DNA of 64,000 nucleotides, taken from the NCBI GenBank assembly GCA_013140985.1, contig JABFRU010000021.1, positions 104,818-168,817 on the forward strand, written 5' to 3'. The position numbers were made by a program, and so were the translations under genes. The notes under the pieces were generated by a model. That model was not told where the DNA came from. It saw only the letters and a list, made by a program, of their open reading frames with translations, and searched no databases. This DNA is from Chitinophagaceae bacterium. GTDB lineage: Bacteria > Bacteroidota > Bacteroidia > Chitinophagales > Chitinophagaceae. Below, in pieces: positions 18,245-27,318 of this stretch (positions are counted from its first letter, which is position 1; the number at the start of each line of letters is the position of its first letter).

Positions 18245-18292
18245 GATTTATGACAAACGATTTTCAAACAATTTTGAAAATGGCCATAAATC
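18245..18292. promoter_or_regulatory. Nested dyad upstream of actA
   Basis: An inner perfect repeat TTTTCAAA-N4-TTTGAAAA (18261-18280) is enclosed by GATTTATG (18245-18252) and CATAAATC (18285-18292). It lies about 80-120 bases upstream of the actA -7 element. It could be a regulator-binding site for the respiratory operon or the divergent gene. No binding protein can be named. Confidence 0.4.
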
Positions 18293-18362
18293 CTCTGAAA
18301 CGCAGTCTGGTAGCGGATCAAAAAAAAGTTAAAGAGGCTGACTTTTTATTGAGTTCCTGACT

Positions 18363-18370
18363 TATTTTTG
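18363..18370 (+). promoter_or_regulatory. -7 promoter element of the act-cox operon (TATTTTTG)
   Basis: TATTTTTG matches TAnnTTTG exactly and lies 48 bases before the actA ATG, so a leader of about 40 bases is expected. A good -33 TTTG at the usual spacing was not found, so activation by a factor is possible. Confidence 0.45.
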
Positions 18371-18418
18371 CGCCTGACGCAAGGATTTATCCACATTTTT
18401 ACAGTTTCAATCGAGTCT

Positions 18419-19675
18419 ATGATTCCATGTAAACCAATCGGCCAAAGACTTACCACTTTATTCCTTTCTGTTTTTGTTTTTTCATTCATCAATATTGTTT
18501 CAGCACAGGACGGTAAAACTATTTTTAATAACAAGTGTGCCAGCTGCCATACAATGGGTAAGGATGCTATTGGCCCGAACCTGCAAGGAGTGGTAAGCAG
18601 GTGGGAGAGCATGGATATGTTACGGATGTGGATCAAAGATTTTAATAAAGCAATTGCTGCTGGTTCTCCAAGAGCTAAAGAAGTAGTTACTTTTTCACCT
18701 ACCTCTATGCAGATGTTTGATGGCAACATTACAGAGGATGAATTGACTGCTGTTATTGACTATGCAGATAAATGGCAACCTCCGGTAGTTCAAACACCAA
18801 ATGGGGAACCCCAAAAAGGAAATGACAACGCCGTCATCTTCGGAGTCATCTCTCTTGTTCTTGCCATCATTGCATTGATCTTAATGCAGGTGAACAGCAA
18901 CCTGAAAAAACTGAGCGATGATGCAGAAGGTATTTCCCGCCCCGATCCTGTTCCTTTTTACAAGAACAAAGTATATATAGCCATGATCGCTATCCTCTTT
19001 TTTATTGTGGGAGGATATTATGTTACCAAAGGTGCAATAGGTCTCGGCCGGCAAAAAGGTTATCAGCCTGTGCAGCCTATCTATTATTCTCATAAAGTTC
19101 ATGCCGGCATCAACCAGATCAATTGTTTATTCTGTCATGGCTCTGCATGGGAAAGTAAAACAGCCGGTATTCCCTCTGTGAATGTTTGTATGAACTGTCA
19201 CAAAGGGATCAATGAATATATAAAAGGACCAAAATTATATACTGAAGACGGTGAAGAAGTAAACGGTACTGCAGAGATCGCCAAATTGTATAAAGCAGCA
19301 GGATTCGACCCTAAAAATCCGGCTGCATGGGATCCTTCCATGGCCAAACCAATAGAATGGATCAAGATCCACAATCTTCCTGACCATGTTTATTTCAACC
19401 ACTCACAGCATATCAAAGCAGGAAAAGTACAATGCCAGACCTGTCATGGTGAGATTACTGAAATGGATGAAGTGAAGCAGGCATCCGAGCTGAGCATGGG
19501 CTGGTGCGTGAACTGTCACCGCAATACCAAAGTGAACTTTAATTATACTGACAGCACGGGTAATAGGTTTTACAGCATTTATGAGAAATTCCATAATGAT
19601 ATTAAGACCGGCAAGATGGATAGTGTGACGGTAAAAGATATCGGCGGATTGGAATGCCAGAAATGCCATTACTAA
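18419..19675 (+). CDS. actA: Alternative complex III subunit A, multihaem cytochrome c
   Basis: ActA is the multihaem c-type cytochrome of quinol:cytochrome c oxidoreductase. The ATG at 18419 gives 418 residues with a signal peptide (to about residue 30). A single-haem cytochrome domain follows (CASCH 40-44), then two transmembrane helices (about 140-160 and 180-205). The C-terminal multihaem region has CLFCH (236), CMNCH (257), CQTCH (339), CVNCH (363) and CQKCH (413). That makes six CxxCH in all, five in the C-terminal region plus the fused N-terminal one. It opens the act-cox operon. Confidence 0.92.
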   Translation: MIPCKPIGQRLTTLFLSVFVFSFINIVSAQDGKTIFNNKCASCHTMGKDAIGPNLQGVVSRWESMDMLRMWIKDFNKAIAAGSPRAKEVVTFSPTSMQMFDGNITEDELTAVIDYADKWQPPVVQTPNGEPQKGNDNAVIFGVISLVLAIIALILMQVNSNLKKLSDDAEGISRPDPVPFYKNKVYIAMIAILFFIVGGYYVTKGAIGLGRQKGYQPVQPIYYSHKVHAGINQINCLFCHGSAWESKTAGIPSVNVCMNCHKGINEYIKGPKLYTEDGEEVNGTAEIAKLYKAAGFDPKNPAAWDPSMAKPIEWIKIHNLPDHVYFNHSQHIKAGKVQCQTCHGEITEMDEVKQASELSMGWCVNCHRNTKVNFNYTDSTGNRFYSIYEKFHNDIKTGKMDSVTVKDIGGLECQKCHY

Positions 19676-19677
19676 AT

Positions 19678-19810
19678 GAGAGAATGTGAGAGTGTGAAAA
19701 TGTGAGAATGAACATTGAAAGAATATAAATTAATGTTTTAATAAAAGATAATGTAAGAAAAGTCGGTGATCGCTATTTTCACATTTACCACATCTTCACA
19801 TTATCACATT
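19678..19810. repeat. Short-period inverted element between actA and actB (AATGTGAG family, period 8)
   Basis: The left arm (19678-19711) reads as eight-base words GAGAATGT, GAGAGTGT, GAAAATGT. The right arm (19776-19810) reads as complements such as TCACATTA and TCACATTT. About 65 bases of AT-rich sequence separate the arms. It fills the whole gap inside the operon. Confidence 0.75.
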
Positions 19811-19821
19811 AGACAATCACT

Positions 19822-22800
19822 ATGAGCCAAAACAAGTACTGGCAAAGTTTCGGAGAGGTAAATGACCCGGAAGATTTTCAAAAGAAATCGCAGGATGAAT
19901 TCCAGGAGGAACTGCCTTTTGAAGGTTTTGATGATAAAGGATTGGCAGATGCAAAAGCTCCCCGCAGAGATTTTCTAAAATATCTCGGCTTCAGTACAGC
20001 AGCAGCAGCGTTGGCCGCCAGTTGTAAGGTGCCGGTAAGAAAAGCAATTCCTTATGCGAACAAGCCGGAGAATATTATCCCGGGTGAAGCAAAATATTAT
20101 GCTACTACTTATGTGCAGGATGGTGATGTGGTGCCGGTAATTGCGAAAGTAAGAGACGGGCGCCCTATCAAGCTGGAAGGAAATGTGATTGAAGGAAGTA
20201 ATTATGCATTGGGCGGAACATCAGCAAGAGCACAGGCTTCGGTGCTTGATCTCTATGATATGCACCGGCTTCGCTTTCCGCAGCACAGGGTTGTAAAAAC
20301 AAATGCAGAGAAAAAGGAAGAAATAAAATTTGAAGAAGTTCCTTCATTTGAAAAATTTGATGAACTGGTTGGTAATGCTATGAAAGCAGCCGGTGGTTCG
20401 GTGGCGCTGCTTACTTCAACAATTGTTTCTCCTTCTACAAAAGATATTATTTCCAGGTGGCCGAATTTAAAACATGTTCAATACGATGCCGTTTCTTACA
20501 GCGGTATGCTGATGGCGAATGAAGCCAGTGGTTTTGGAAAAAAACTGCCTTCTTACAAATTTGATGCAGCCAAGGTGATCGTAAGTCTTGGTGCAGATTT
20601 TCTCGGTACATGGTTAAGCCCTGTTGAATTTGCAAAAGCGTATTCAAAAGGAAGAAAGATCGATGAGAAAGATCCGGCTATGAGCAAGCATTACCAGTTT
20701 GAAAGTTTCCTGAGCATGACAGGAAGTAATGCAGATGAAAGATTCACTCACCGTCCTTCTGAAACAGGCGCAGTCGCATTGAGTTTATTGAATGCTGTTA
20801 GTGGAGGAAGCTCGGCAACCGGCAATGCAACATTGGATGCCGGTATCAATAAAGTAGCCAAAGACCTGAATGATCATAAAAATCAGGGTTTGGTTGTTTG
20901 CGGAAGTAATGATAAAAATTTGCAGATCATTGTTAATGCCATCAACAATGCCATCGGCGCTTATGGCAGTACGATCGATTGGGGAACTACTGTAAACTAT
21001 CGCCAGGGTGTTGACAGCGGTGCAAACAGTATCGAGGAATTGCTGGCAGAAATGGAAGCCGGTACTGTTGGTACATTGATGGTCTATGGAGCTAATCCTG
21101 CTTACGACTATTATAATAAAGACAGGTTCATAGCGGCACTGAAGAAAGTAAAAGTTACTGTTTCTTTCAGCGAAAAAATGGATGAAACAACTTCACTCTG
21201 CGAATATGTTCTTCCTAATCATCATTACCTGGAAAGCTGGGGTGATGCAGAACCGAAGAGTGGTGTAATTAGTTTTATTCAACCGACCATTTATCCTTTA
21301 TTCAAGACCCGTTATTTCCAAACTTCATTGCTGAAGTGGAGTGGTAACAATACAGAATACGAAGATCATTTTAAAACATATTGGGGATCACTCGGCGCTG
21401 ATTATAATAAAACATTACAAAAAGGAGTAAAAGAAACAGCGGGTACTGTTTCCGGTGGTTCATACAGCGGAGGAGGTATTGATGCAGCTACTACAGCTAT
21501 ACAAGGCTATAAAAAAGGAACCGGCAGCGAGTTGGTGCTTTATCAAACTGTTGCGATTGGTTGCGGTACACAAGCCGGCAACCCTTGGTTACAGGAGTTA
21601 CCAGACCCGATTACCAAAGCTACCTGGGACAATTATGCCATGATCTCTATGGCAAAAGCCAAAGAGCTGGGCATTAAACTGAATAATGATTACGAATACT
21701 ATCCCGAAAAACCATTGATCGAACTGACTATTGGTAAGAACAAAGTTGAAATGCCAATATTGGTTATACCGGGAATGGATGCAGAAACGATCGCTGTGGC
21801 TGTTGGTTATGGAAGAAATAATGAAATGGGCAGAACCGCAGCAGGAGTGGGAAAGAATTTCTATCCTTATGCAACATATAATGGAGAAACGGTTAATTAT
21901 TTTACAACAGGAGTATCTGCGACCAATCTTCATAAGAAATATAAGATCGCCCAGACACAAAAGCATAACTCTTACGAGAACCGTAAAGAAGTGGTAAGAG
22001 AAACAACACTGGCGGCATTTAAAAAAGAGCCGGAGACCATCCCGGCATATCGTAAACATCTTGAAGAGGATTTTTATAATAATGCCAATGGCAATTTCAG
22101 GGCGAATGCAACTCTTTATCCTGATGCCGATACCCGCAAGCATGAGATCCGCTGGGGAATGAGTATTGACATGAACAGTTGCAATGGTTGTAATGCCTGC
22201 GTTGTTGCCTGTCATGCTGAGAACAATGTGCCGGTAGTTGGTAAGAGAGAAGTGCTGCGTTTTCATGATATGCACTGGCTTCGTATTGACCGTTACTTTG
22301 TAAGCGATGAGAAAAATCCTGATAACTTAAAAGCAGTAGTATTCCAGCCGATGCTTTGCCAGCATTGTGATAATGCTCCTTGCGAAAATGTATGTCCCGT
22401 TGCTGCAACAAATCACAGCAATGAAGGCATTAACCAAATGGCTTATAACCGTTGTATCGGTACAAGATATTGCGCTAACAACTGTCCTTTTAAAGTTCGT
22501 CGCTTTAACTGGGCTGATTATACAGGAGCGGACAGCTTCCCCGACAACCAGGATCAGACAATAGTTGGTAAACTGGATCCTGTTGTTTTCCAGATGAATG
22601 ATGATATAACAAGAATGGTATTGAACCCTGATGTTACCGTTCGCAGCCGTGGTGTAATGGAAAAATGTTCATTCTGCGTTCAGCGTACTCAATATGCTAA
22701 ATTGGATGCAAAGAAAAATAACCGCATGCTGAAGGATGGCGATGTAAAAACGGCTTGCCAGACGGCTTGCCCTGCCGATGCCATTGTTTTTGGAAATGCT

Positions 22801-23016
22801 TATGATAAAACAAGTGCAATAGCAAAGGTTCGTGAAGAGAACCCGCAGCGTAGTTTTTATGTGTTAGAGCAATTGCATGTGCTTCCCAATATTAATTACC
22901 TGGCTAAGATCAGGAATACAGAAGAAGCAGATGAACGCTGGAAAGTGAAACATAAGGTAGCGGGGCATGGAGAAGCTAAAGAAGGTCATGAAGGGAAGAA
23001 AGAGGGAGGACATTAG
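19822..23016 (+). CDS. actB: Alternative complex III subunit B, Mo-bis-MGD-like and Fe-S protein
   Basis: The 1064-residue protein fuses a molybdopterin-oxidoreductase-like domain without the cofactor (about 75-740) and a ferredoxin-like domain with four Cys clusters (about 780-1000). The clusters begin CNGCNACVVAC, CQHCDNAPC, CIGTRYCANNC and CSFCVQRTQ. They should hold three 4Fe-4S and one 3Fe-4S centre. A Tat-type motif RRDFLK is at 48-53. Cys68 in ALAASC looks like a lipobox, consistent with a lipidated N-terminus known for ActB. It faces the periplasm and receives electrons from quinol oxidation before the ActA/ActE haems. Confidence 0.94.
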   Translation: MSQNKYWQSFGEVNDPEDFQKKSQDEFQEELPFEGFDDKGLADAKAPRRDFLKYLGFSTAAAALAASCKVPVRKAIPYANKPENIIPGEAKYYATTYVQDGDVVPVIAKVRDGRPIKLEGNVIEGSNYALGGTSARAQASVLDLYDMHRLRFPQHRVVKTNAEKKEEIKFEEVPSFEKFDELVGNAMKAAGGSVALLTSTIVSPSTKDIISRWPNLKHVQYDAVSYSGMLMANEASGFGKKLPSYKFDAAKVIVSLGADFLGTWLSPVEFAKAYSKGRKIDEKDPAMSKHYQFESFLSMTGSNADERFTHRPSETGAVALSLLNAVSGGSSATGNATLDAGINKVAKDLNDHKNQGLVVCGSNDKNLQIIVNAINNAIGAYGSTIDWGTTVNYRQGVDSGANSIEELLAEMEAGTVGTLMVYGANPAYDYYNKDRFIAALKKVKVTVSFSEKMDETTSLCEYVLPNHHYLESWGDAEPKSGVISFIQPTIYPLFKTRYFQTSLLKWSGNNTEYEDHFKTYWGSLGADYNKTLQKGVKETAGTVSGGSYSGGGIDAATTAIQGYKKGTGSELVLYQTVAIGCGTQAGNPWLQELPDPITKATWDNYAMISMAKAKELGIKLNNDYEYYPEKPLIELTIGKNKVEMPILVIPGMDAETIAVAVGYGRNNEMGRTAAGVGKNFYPYATYNGETVNYFTTGVSATNLHKKYKIAQTQKHNSYENRKEVVRETTLAAFKKEPETIPAYRKHLEEDFYNNANGNFRANATLYPDADTRKHEIRWGMSIDMNSCNGCNACVVACHAENNVPVVGKREVLRFHDMHWLRIDRYFVSDEKNPDNLKAVVFQPMLCQHCDNAPCENVCPVAATNHSNEGINQMAYNRCIGTRYCANNCPFKVRRFNWADYTGADSFPDNQDQTIVGKLDPVVFQMNDDITRMVLNPDVTVRSRGVMEKCSFCVQRTQYAKLDAKKNNRMLKDGDVKTACQTACPADAIVFGNAYDKTSAIAKVREENPQRSFYVLEQLHVLPNINYLAKIRNTEEADERWKVKHKVAGHGEAKEGHEGKKEGGH

Positions 23017-23106
23017 AATAAAGAATAAGAAATAAAGAATTGGAAAGTGGGCTTCGCAGGAAATAAATAAAAGCTAGCAGCTAGAAGCTAATGGCTAAAA
23101 GCTAAA
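23016..23106. repeat. Two short-period elements between actB and actC (GAATAAA and AGCTAGC families)
   Basis: From 23016 the words GAATAAA, GAATAAG, AAATAAA and GAATTGG follow in seven-base register. From about 23072 a second family reads AGCTAGC, AGCTAGA, AGCTAAT, GGCTAAA. Together they occupy the gap inside the operon; the actB stop overlaps the first word. Confidence 0.75.
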
Positions 23107-23111
23107 CGAAT

Positions 23112-24566
23112 ATGGCATTACTCAGATATGAATCACAGGTAAGGGCGCCGCTGGTAGAAGGCGACAAGGATTACCACCAGGTAACAGAAGATATTTGCCG
23201 TCCGGTGGAAGCAAAACCCACCCGGGCCTGGTGGATCGGCTTTACCGTTTCTGTATTGTTTTTGATATTCGGAATTGTTTCCGTTACCATGGAAGTTATA
23301 TATGGTACCGGTCAGTGGAACCTGAACAAAACTATCGGTTGGGGCTGGGACATCACCAACTTCGTATGGTGGATCGGTATCGGTCACGCCGGAACATTGA
23401 TCTCTGCGATCCTATTATTATTCCGCCAGGGCTGGAGAACCGGTGTGAACCGGGCAGCAGAGGCGATGACCATCTTTGCTGTAATATGTGCGGGCCAGTT
23501 CCCTATCTGGCACATGGGCCGTGTATGGAATGCATTCTTTGTTCTTCCTTATCCCAATACAAGAGGTCCGTTGTGGGTAAACTTTAACTCACCACTTCTC
23601 TGGGACGTATTTGCGATATCAACTTATTTCACAGTATCATTATTATTCTGGTATTCTGGTTTGATACCTGATCTCGCTACACTGAGAGACAGGGCCAAAA
23701 AGAAATGGCGGAAAATGTTGTATGGTGTGGCTGCATTTGGATGGACAGGAAGTACCAAACACTGGCAGCGTCATGAAGCATTATCATTGGTGTTAGCAGG
23801 ATTGAGTACGCCGCTTGTATTGTCAGTGCATACGATCGTATCCTTTGACTTCGCCACTTCAGTAGTCCCGGGATGGCACACAACGATCTTCCCGCCTTAC
23901 TTTGTTGCCGGTGCGATCTTCTCAGGATTTGCGATGGTGCAAACACTATTGGTGGTAACCCGAAAGGTATTGGGGCTTGAGGAATATATTACACTGGAGC
24001 ACATTGATGTGATGAATAAGATCATAGTGCTGACGGGGTCCATTGTAGGTATTGCCTATCTCACGGAATTATTCATGGCATGGTATGGCGCCAACCAATA
24101 TGAGTGGGCCGCCTTTAAAGATAACAGGTTGGATCTTTTCAGTCCTTACGGATGGAGCTATTGGATCATGATGGGATGTAACGTACTGTCGCCGCAGATA
24201 TTCTGGTTCCGCAAAATGAGAAGGAACCTTGTAGTTACTTTTTTCATGTCTATTCTTGTAAACATCGGAATGTGGTTTGAACGTTTTGTGATCATCGTTA
24301 CTTCCGTCTATCGGGAATATTTACCCAGTGCATGGAGTACATATTATAGTCCCACCATCTGGGAAGCGGGCTTCTATTTAGGAACATTCGGGTTGTTCTT
24401 CACCTGTTATTTCCTGTTTGCAAAATTCTTCCCTGTTATTGCGATAGCAGAGATCAAACATATATTGAAACGAAGCGGTGAGAACTATAAAGAGAAAATG
24501 GATGAGATAGAACATGAAACAACAGAAGAATTTGCAGAGAAGCATGGACATGATCATGGAGCGTAG
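23112..24566 (+). CDS. actC: Alternative complex III subunit C, NrfD/PsrC-like quinol-binding membrane subunit
   Basis: The 484-residue integral membrane protein has about ten transmembrane helices and belongs to the NrfD/polysulfide reductase family. The N-terminal cytosolic segment (to about 40) is followed by the first helix VSVLFLIFGIVSVTMEV. Characteristic family segments include FVWWIGIGHAGTLISAIL and ASVVPGWHTTIFPPYFVAGA-like helices. It provides the quinol site and proposed proton path. The C-terminus is charged and His-rich (HGHDHGA). The order actB-actC-actD is the standard operon. Confidence 0.93.
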   Translation: MALLRYESQVRAPLVEGDKDYHQVTEDICRPVEAKPTRAWWIGFTVSVLFLIFGIVSVTMEVIYGTGQWNLNKTIGWGWDITNFVWWIGIGHAGTLISAILLLFRQGWRTGVNRAAEAMTIFAVICAGQFPIWHMGRVWNAFFVLPYPNTRGPLWVNFNSPLLWDVFAISTYFTVSLLFWYSGLIPDLATLRDRAKKKWRKMLYGVAAFGWTGSTKHWQRHEALSLVLAGLSTPLVLSVHTIVSFDFATSVVPGWHTTIFPPYFVAGAIFSGFAMVQTLLVVTRKVLGLEEYITLEHIDVMNKIIVLTGSIVGIAYLTELFMAWYGANQYEWAAFKDNRLDLFSPYGWSYWIMMGCNVLSPQIFWFRKMRRNLVVTFFMSILVNIGMWFERFVIIVTSVYREYLPSAWSTYYSPTIWEAGFYLGTFGLFFTCYFLFAKFFPVIAIAEIKHILKRSGENYKEKMDEIEHETTEEFAEKHGHDHGA

Positions 24567-24569
24567 AGA

Positions 24570-24674
24570 TAAGCTGTTAGCTTTTAGCCATTAGCTATTA
24601 GCAAACAGCGAATAATAAAGACGATTAAAAAATAAAGAGTTAAGCTAGCAGCAAACAGCTAGCAGCTAAAAGCG
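24570..24674. repeat. Short-period inverted element between actC and actD (AGCTGTT/AGCTAGC family, period 7)
   Basis: The left arm (24570-24609) reads AGCTGTT, AGCTTTT, AGCCATT, AGCTATT in seven-base register. The right arm (24641-24674) carries complements AGCTAGC, AGCAAAC, AGCTAAA. The middle contains GAATAAT-type words of another family. The same AGCT words recur at 23072, 31444 and 62404. Confidence 0.8.
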
Positions 24675-24680
24675 ATACAA

Positions 24681-25274
24681 ATGGCTGTAAAAAAATTTAT
24701 AACGGGTAATTTCTACGAGGAGGCGGTTTTGTTTCCTGCTGTAAAAAAGACACGCCGTGCCGGGTATAAGATACATGACATCTTTACTCCATTCCCTATT
24801 CATGGATTGGACAAAGCAATGGGTTTGCGGGATACCAGTTTGCATACGGCAGGATTTATTTATGCGATCAGCGGAACGGCAACAGCGGTAGGATTTATTA
24901 CCTGGGCATTGACAGTGGACTGGCAGATCAACTTTGGCGGCAAACCATTTTTTGCATTACCGGCATGGATACCTATCACATTTGAGTTGACAGTATTATT
25001 TGCAGCGGTAGGAATGGTACTTACATTCTGTTATCTGTGCCAGTTGGCGCCCTTCGTAAAGAAAGATCACTTTAACCTGCGATCAACTGATGACACATTT
25101 GTAATGGTGCTGGAGTGTACAGATAAAACAAATGAAGCAGATGCCATGAGTTTTTTACAAAGTCTTGGCGCTTCAGAAGTGCAGGTACAATATAAAGAAA
25201 CCGGCTGGTGGCTGGGTCGCTATGATAAGGATACCAAACGGTTTGAAAGAAAAGCAGAAGTGGCAGCGCAGTAG
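24681..25274 (+). CDS. actD: Alternative complex III subunit D (DUF3341)
   Basis: The 197-residue protein has the DUF3341 pattern. An N-terminal soluble part contains the KTRRAGYKIHDIFTPFPIHG segment and is followed by two transmembrane helices (about 55-78 and 95-120). A C-terminal soluble part follows with FVMVLECTD and a SLGASEVQ segment. ActD is a structural membrane subunit of alternative complex III next to ActC. It carries no haem or cluster motif. Confidence 0.92.
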   Translation: MAVKKFITGNFYEEAVLFPAVKKTRRAGYKIHDIFTPFPIHGLDKAMGLRDTSLHTAGFIYAISGTATAVGFITWALTVDWQINFGGKPFFALPAWIPITFELTVLFAAVGMVLTFCYLCQLAPFVKKDHFNLRSTDDTFVMVLECTDKTNEADAMSFLQSLGASEVQVQYKETGWWLGRYDKDTKRFERKAEVAAQ

Positions 25275-25284
25275 GCCTCACCTA

Positions 25285-25302
25285 TCCCGATAGCTATCGG
25301 GA
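25285..25302. repeat. 18-bp perfect palindrome TCCCGATAGCTATCGGGA
   Basis: The palindrome lies in the actD-actE gap and is followed by CTCC-GAA-GGAG, another small hairpin. Related TCCCG...CGGGA palindromes occur at 30434-30460 and inside the tRNA-like RNA at 47960-47976, so this looks like a dispersed palindrome family. Confidence 0.75.
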
Positions 25303-25350
25303 CTCCGAAGGAGAGGACTTTTGAGAATCTGTGAGTTTGAAAAGTGTTGA

Positions 25351-25383
25351 TGGAATTTGGAATTTGTTTTTTGGGATTTAAAT
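25351..25383. repeat. Short-period element before actE (GGAATTT family, period 7)
   Basis: Words GGAATTT GGAATTT are followed by a T-run and GGGATTT, in the same family as the right arm of the element at 10338-10366. It ends a few bases before the actE start codon, so it forms part of the translation initiation region. Confidence 0.6.
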
Positions 25384-25387
25384 ATAG

Positions 25388-26017
25388 ATGATGAAAAAAA
25401 TATCTCTCATAACAATATGTATAGCAACGGTCGCTGCATTGGTAAGTTGCAACAAGGTTCGTCGCAGTCCCGGCAGGGCCTATATGCCTGACATGACTTA
25501 CAGCAGGGCTTATGAAACCTATGCATCAACAGAGGCATTGCAAGATCAAAAAGTGCATTATAATGCGATGCCGGTAACGGGAACCATGGCGCAGGGAGAT
25601 ATGACATGGGTGTATCCATATAAAAATGATTCGATAGGATATATACAATCAGCATCTGTAACAAATCCATTGAAAGCAGATAGCATTAAGATAGATATGA
25701 AAGAGGCAGAAAGATTATACCTCATTTATTGCGGTATTTGTCATGGCGACAAGCTGGATGGCAATGGGCCGCTATGGAAAGACGGTAACGGACCTTTTCC
25801 AAGCAAACCGAAGGATTTCATAGGAGATGATCTGATGAGGAAAATGCCGGAAGGAACTATGTTCCATTCTGTGACCTATGGAAAGAATAATATGGGAAGC
25901 TATGCATCGCAGTTAAGTACAGTACAGCGTTGGATGGTGATAGATTATATTAAAAGTAAGCAGGGCGGAGTGCAAGCAGCAAAGGATACTGCAACCACTA
26001 CGGTGCCTAAACCTTAA
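25388..26017 (+). CDS. actE: Alternative complex III subunit E, monohaem cytochrome c lipoprotein
   Basis: The 209-residue lipoprotein has an N-terminal MMKKISLITICIATVAALVS followed by Cys21 (lipobox LVSC). The single haem motif CGICH is at 115-119 within a class I cytochrome c domain, and a Met ligand is likely in the KMPEGTMFHSV segment. It passes electrons from ActA/ActB to the oxidase. Two consecutive ATG codons stand at 25388 and 25391; either may be used. Confidence 0.92.
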   Translation: MMKKISLITICIATVAALVSCNKVRRSPGRAYMPDMTYSRAYETYASTEALQDQKVHYNAMPVTGTMAQGDMTWVYPYKNDSIGYIQSASVTNPLKADSIKIDMKEAERLYLIYCGICHGDKLDGNGPLWKDGNGPFPSKPKDFIGDDLMRKMPEGTMFHSVTYGKNNMGSYASQLSTVQRWMVIDYIKSKQGGVQAAKDTATTTVPKP

Positions 26018-26045
26018 TAATTTTTTTGAAGAATAAACGAATAAG

Positions 26046-27275
26046 ATGTCAATACGGGAACAATTCATAATACCAAAGCGTTACAAAACCTTTTCCATTG
26101 CATTAATGGTAATTGGTTTGCTCACCATCGTTGGTCTGTATGTAACACACGGATCTAAAAGTGATGCACATGAGCAAAGCCGCTTCTGGGGATCATTGCT
26201 TCACAACAGTGTTTATTTTTTATTGATCACCAATGCTGTTATGTTTTTCATTTGTGCCACTACATTGGCATGGGGCGGATGGCAAATGAGTTTCCGCCGG
26301 GTATCTGAAGCTATTTCGACTTGTGTACCTGTGATAGGTGCAATTTGCGGTGCTATTCTTTTGCTGATCTGTTTTAACGATAGCCATGTCTTATATCACT
26401 GGACCGATTCAAAAGTGGTGGAAGGAGATGATATATTAACATGGAAAAAAGGATTTTTGAATAAAACATTTTTTGTTGGCTGGACACTCTTTACCATTGT
26501 TGCATGGTCGCTGCTGGGATGGAAGATGAGAAAAATGTCAAGAGAGCTGGATAATAATCCTTTGCCATCAAAAGAAGCAGGAAAAAAATATATCTGGAAG
26601 AACACAGTATGGGCGGCTATCTATATAGTTGTATTTGCATTAACAGTGATGTCATCTATTCCCTGGTTATGGCTGATGAGTATTGATGCGCATTGGTACA
26701 GCACCATGTACAGCTGGTACACTTTTGCCAGTTCTTTCGTAGCGGGGATGTCGCTGCTTGCATTATTCATTATTTATTTAAAGAACAACGGATACCTGGA
26801 ATATACCAATGAGGAACACCTGCATGATGTTGGAAAATTCATGTTTGCATTCTCAATATTCTGGACCTATCTCTGGTTTTCACAATTCATGCTGATATGG
26901 TACAGTAACCAGCCGGAAGAAACAACTTATTTCAAACCAAGGGCACAGGGAGTATGGAGCGGTGTTTTCTGGCTGATGTTCATTATCAATTTCATTGCTC
27001 CTATATTGTTATTGATGAAGAGAGGGGCAAAGAGAAATTATACCACAGTGACCTTTATGGCATTGCTGATCATATTCGGGCACTGGCTTGACTTTTTCCA
27101 GATGGTACATCCGAATTCATCGCCTAATCATGTGCCTATGTTGTTATGGGATTTTGGAATAGCATTGGGATTTGTTGGCCTGATCATGTTTATAACAGCA
27201 AGAGCATTGAGCAGATCATCCTTGCTGGCAAAAAATCATCCTTTTATAAAAGAAAGCCTGATCCATCATACATAG
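26046..27275 (+). CDS. actF: Alternative complex III subunit F, membrane subunit
   Basis: The 409-residue protein has about ten transmembrane helices and is the paralogue-like counterpart of ActC in the membrane domain. Recognisable segments are WGSLLHNSVYFLLITNAVMF and SIPWLWLMSIDAHWYSTMY. It has no haem or Fe-S motif. It follows actE by 28 bp and precedes coxB by 43 bp, which shows that complex III and the oxidase are made from one transcript and fits the known ACIII-oxidase supercomplex in Bacteroidota. Confidence 0.92.
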   Translation: MSIREQFIIPKRYKTFSIALMVIGLLTIVGLYVTHGSKSDAHEQSRFWGSLLHNSVYFLLITNAVMFFICATTLAWGGWQMSFRRVSEAISTCVPVIGAICGAILLLICFNDSHVLYHWTDSKVVEGDDILTWKKGFLNKTFFVGWTLFTIVAWSLLGWKMRKMSRELDNNPLPSKEAGKKYIWKNTVWAAIYIVVFALTVMSSIPWLWLMSIDAHWYSTMYSWYTFASSFVAGMSLLALFIIYLKNNGYLEYTNEEHLHDVGKFMFAFSIFWTYLWFSQFMLIWYSNQPEETTYFKPRAQGVWSGVFWLMFIINFIAPILLLMKRGAKRNYTTVTFMALLIIFGHWLDFFQMVHPNSSPNHVPMLLWDFGIALGFVGLIMFITARALSRSSLLAKNHPFIKESLIHHT

Positions 27276-27318
27276 TGTGATAAAATAATTAAGAGAAGAA
27301 AAAACAGAACAACATTTT

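Noticed and set aside
18124..18321. Possible minus-strand gene of 65 codons upstream of the PurN fusion
   Set aside because: Composition is unlike neighbouring proteins, and it covers the GC-rich hairpin and the nested dyad; more likely a chance frame.
21598..22275. Long minus-strand open frame inside actB
   Set aside because: It is antisense to well-conserved actB codons and has no protein-like pattern.
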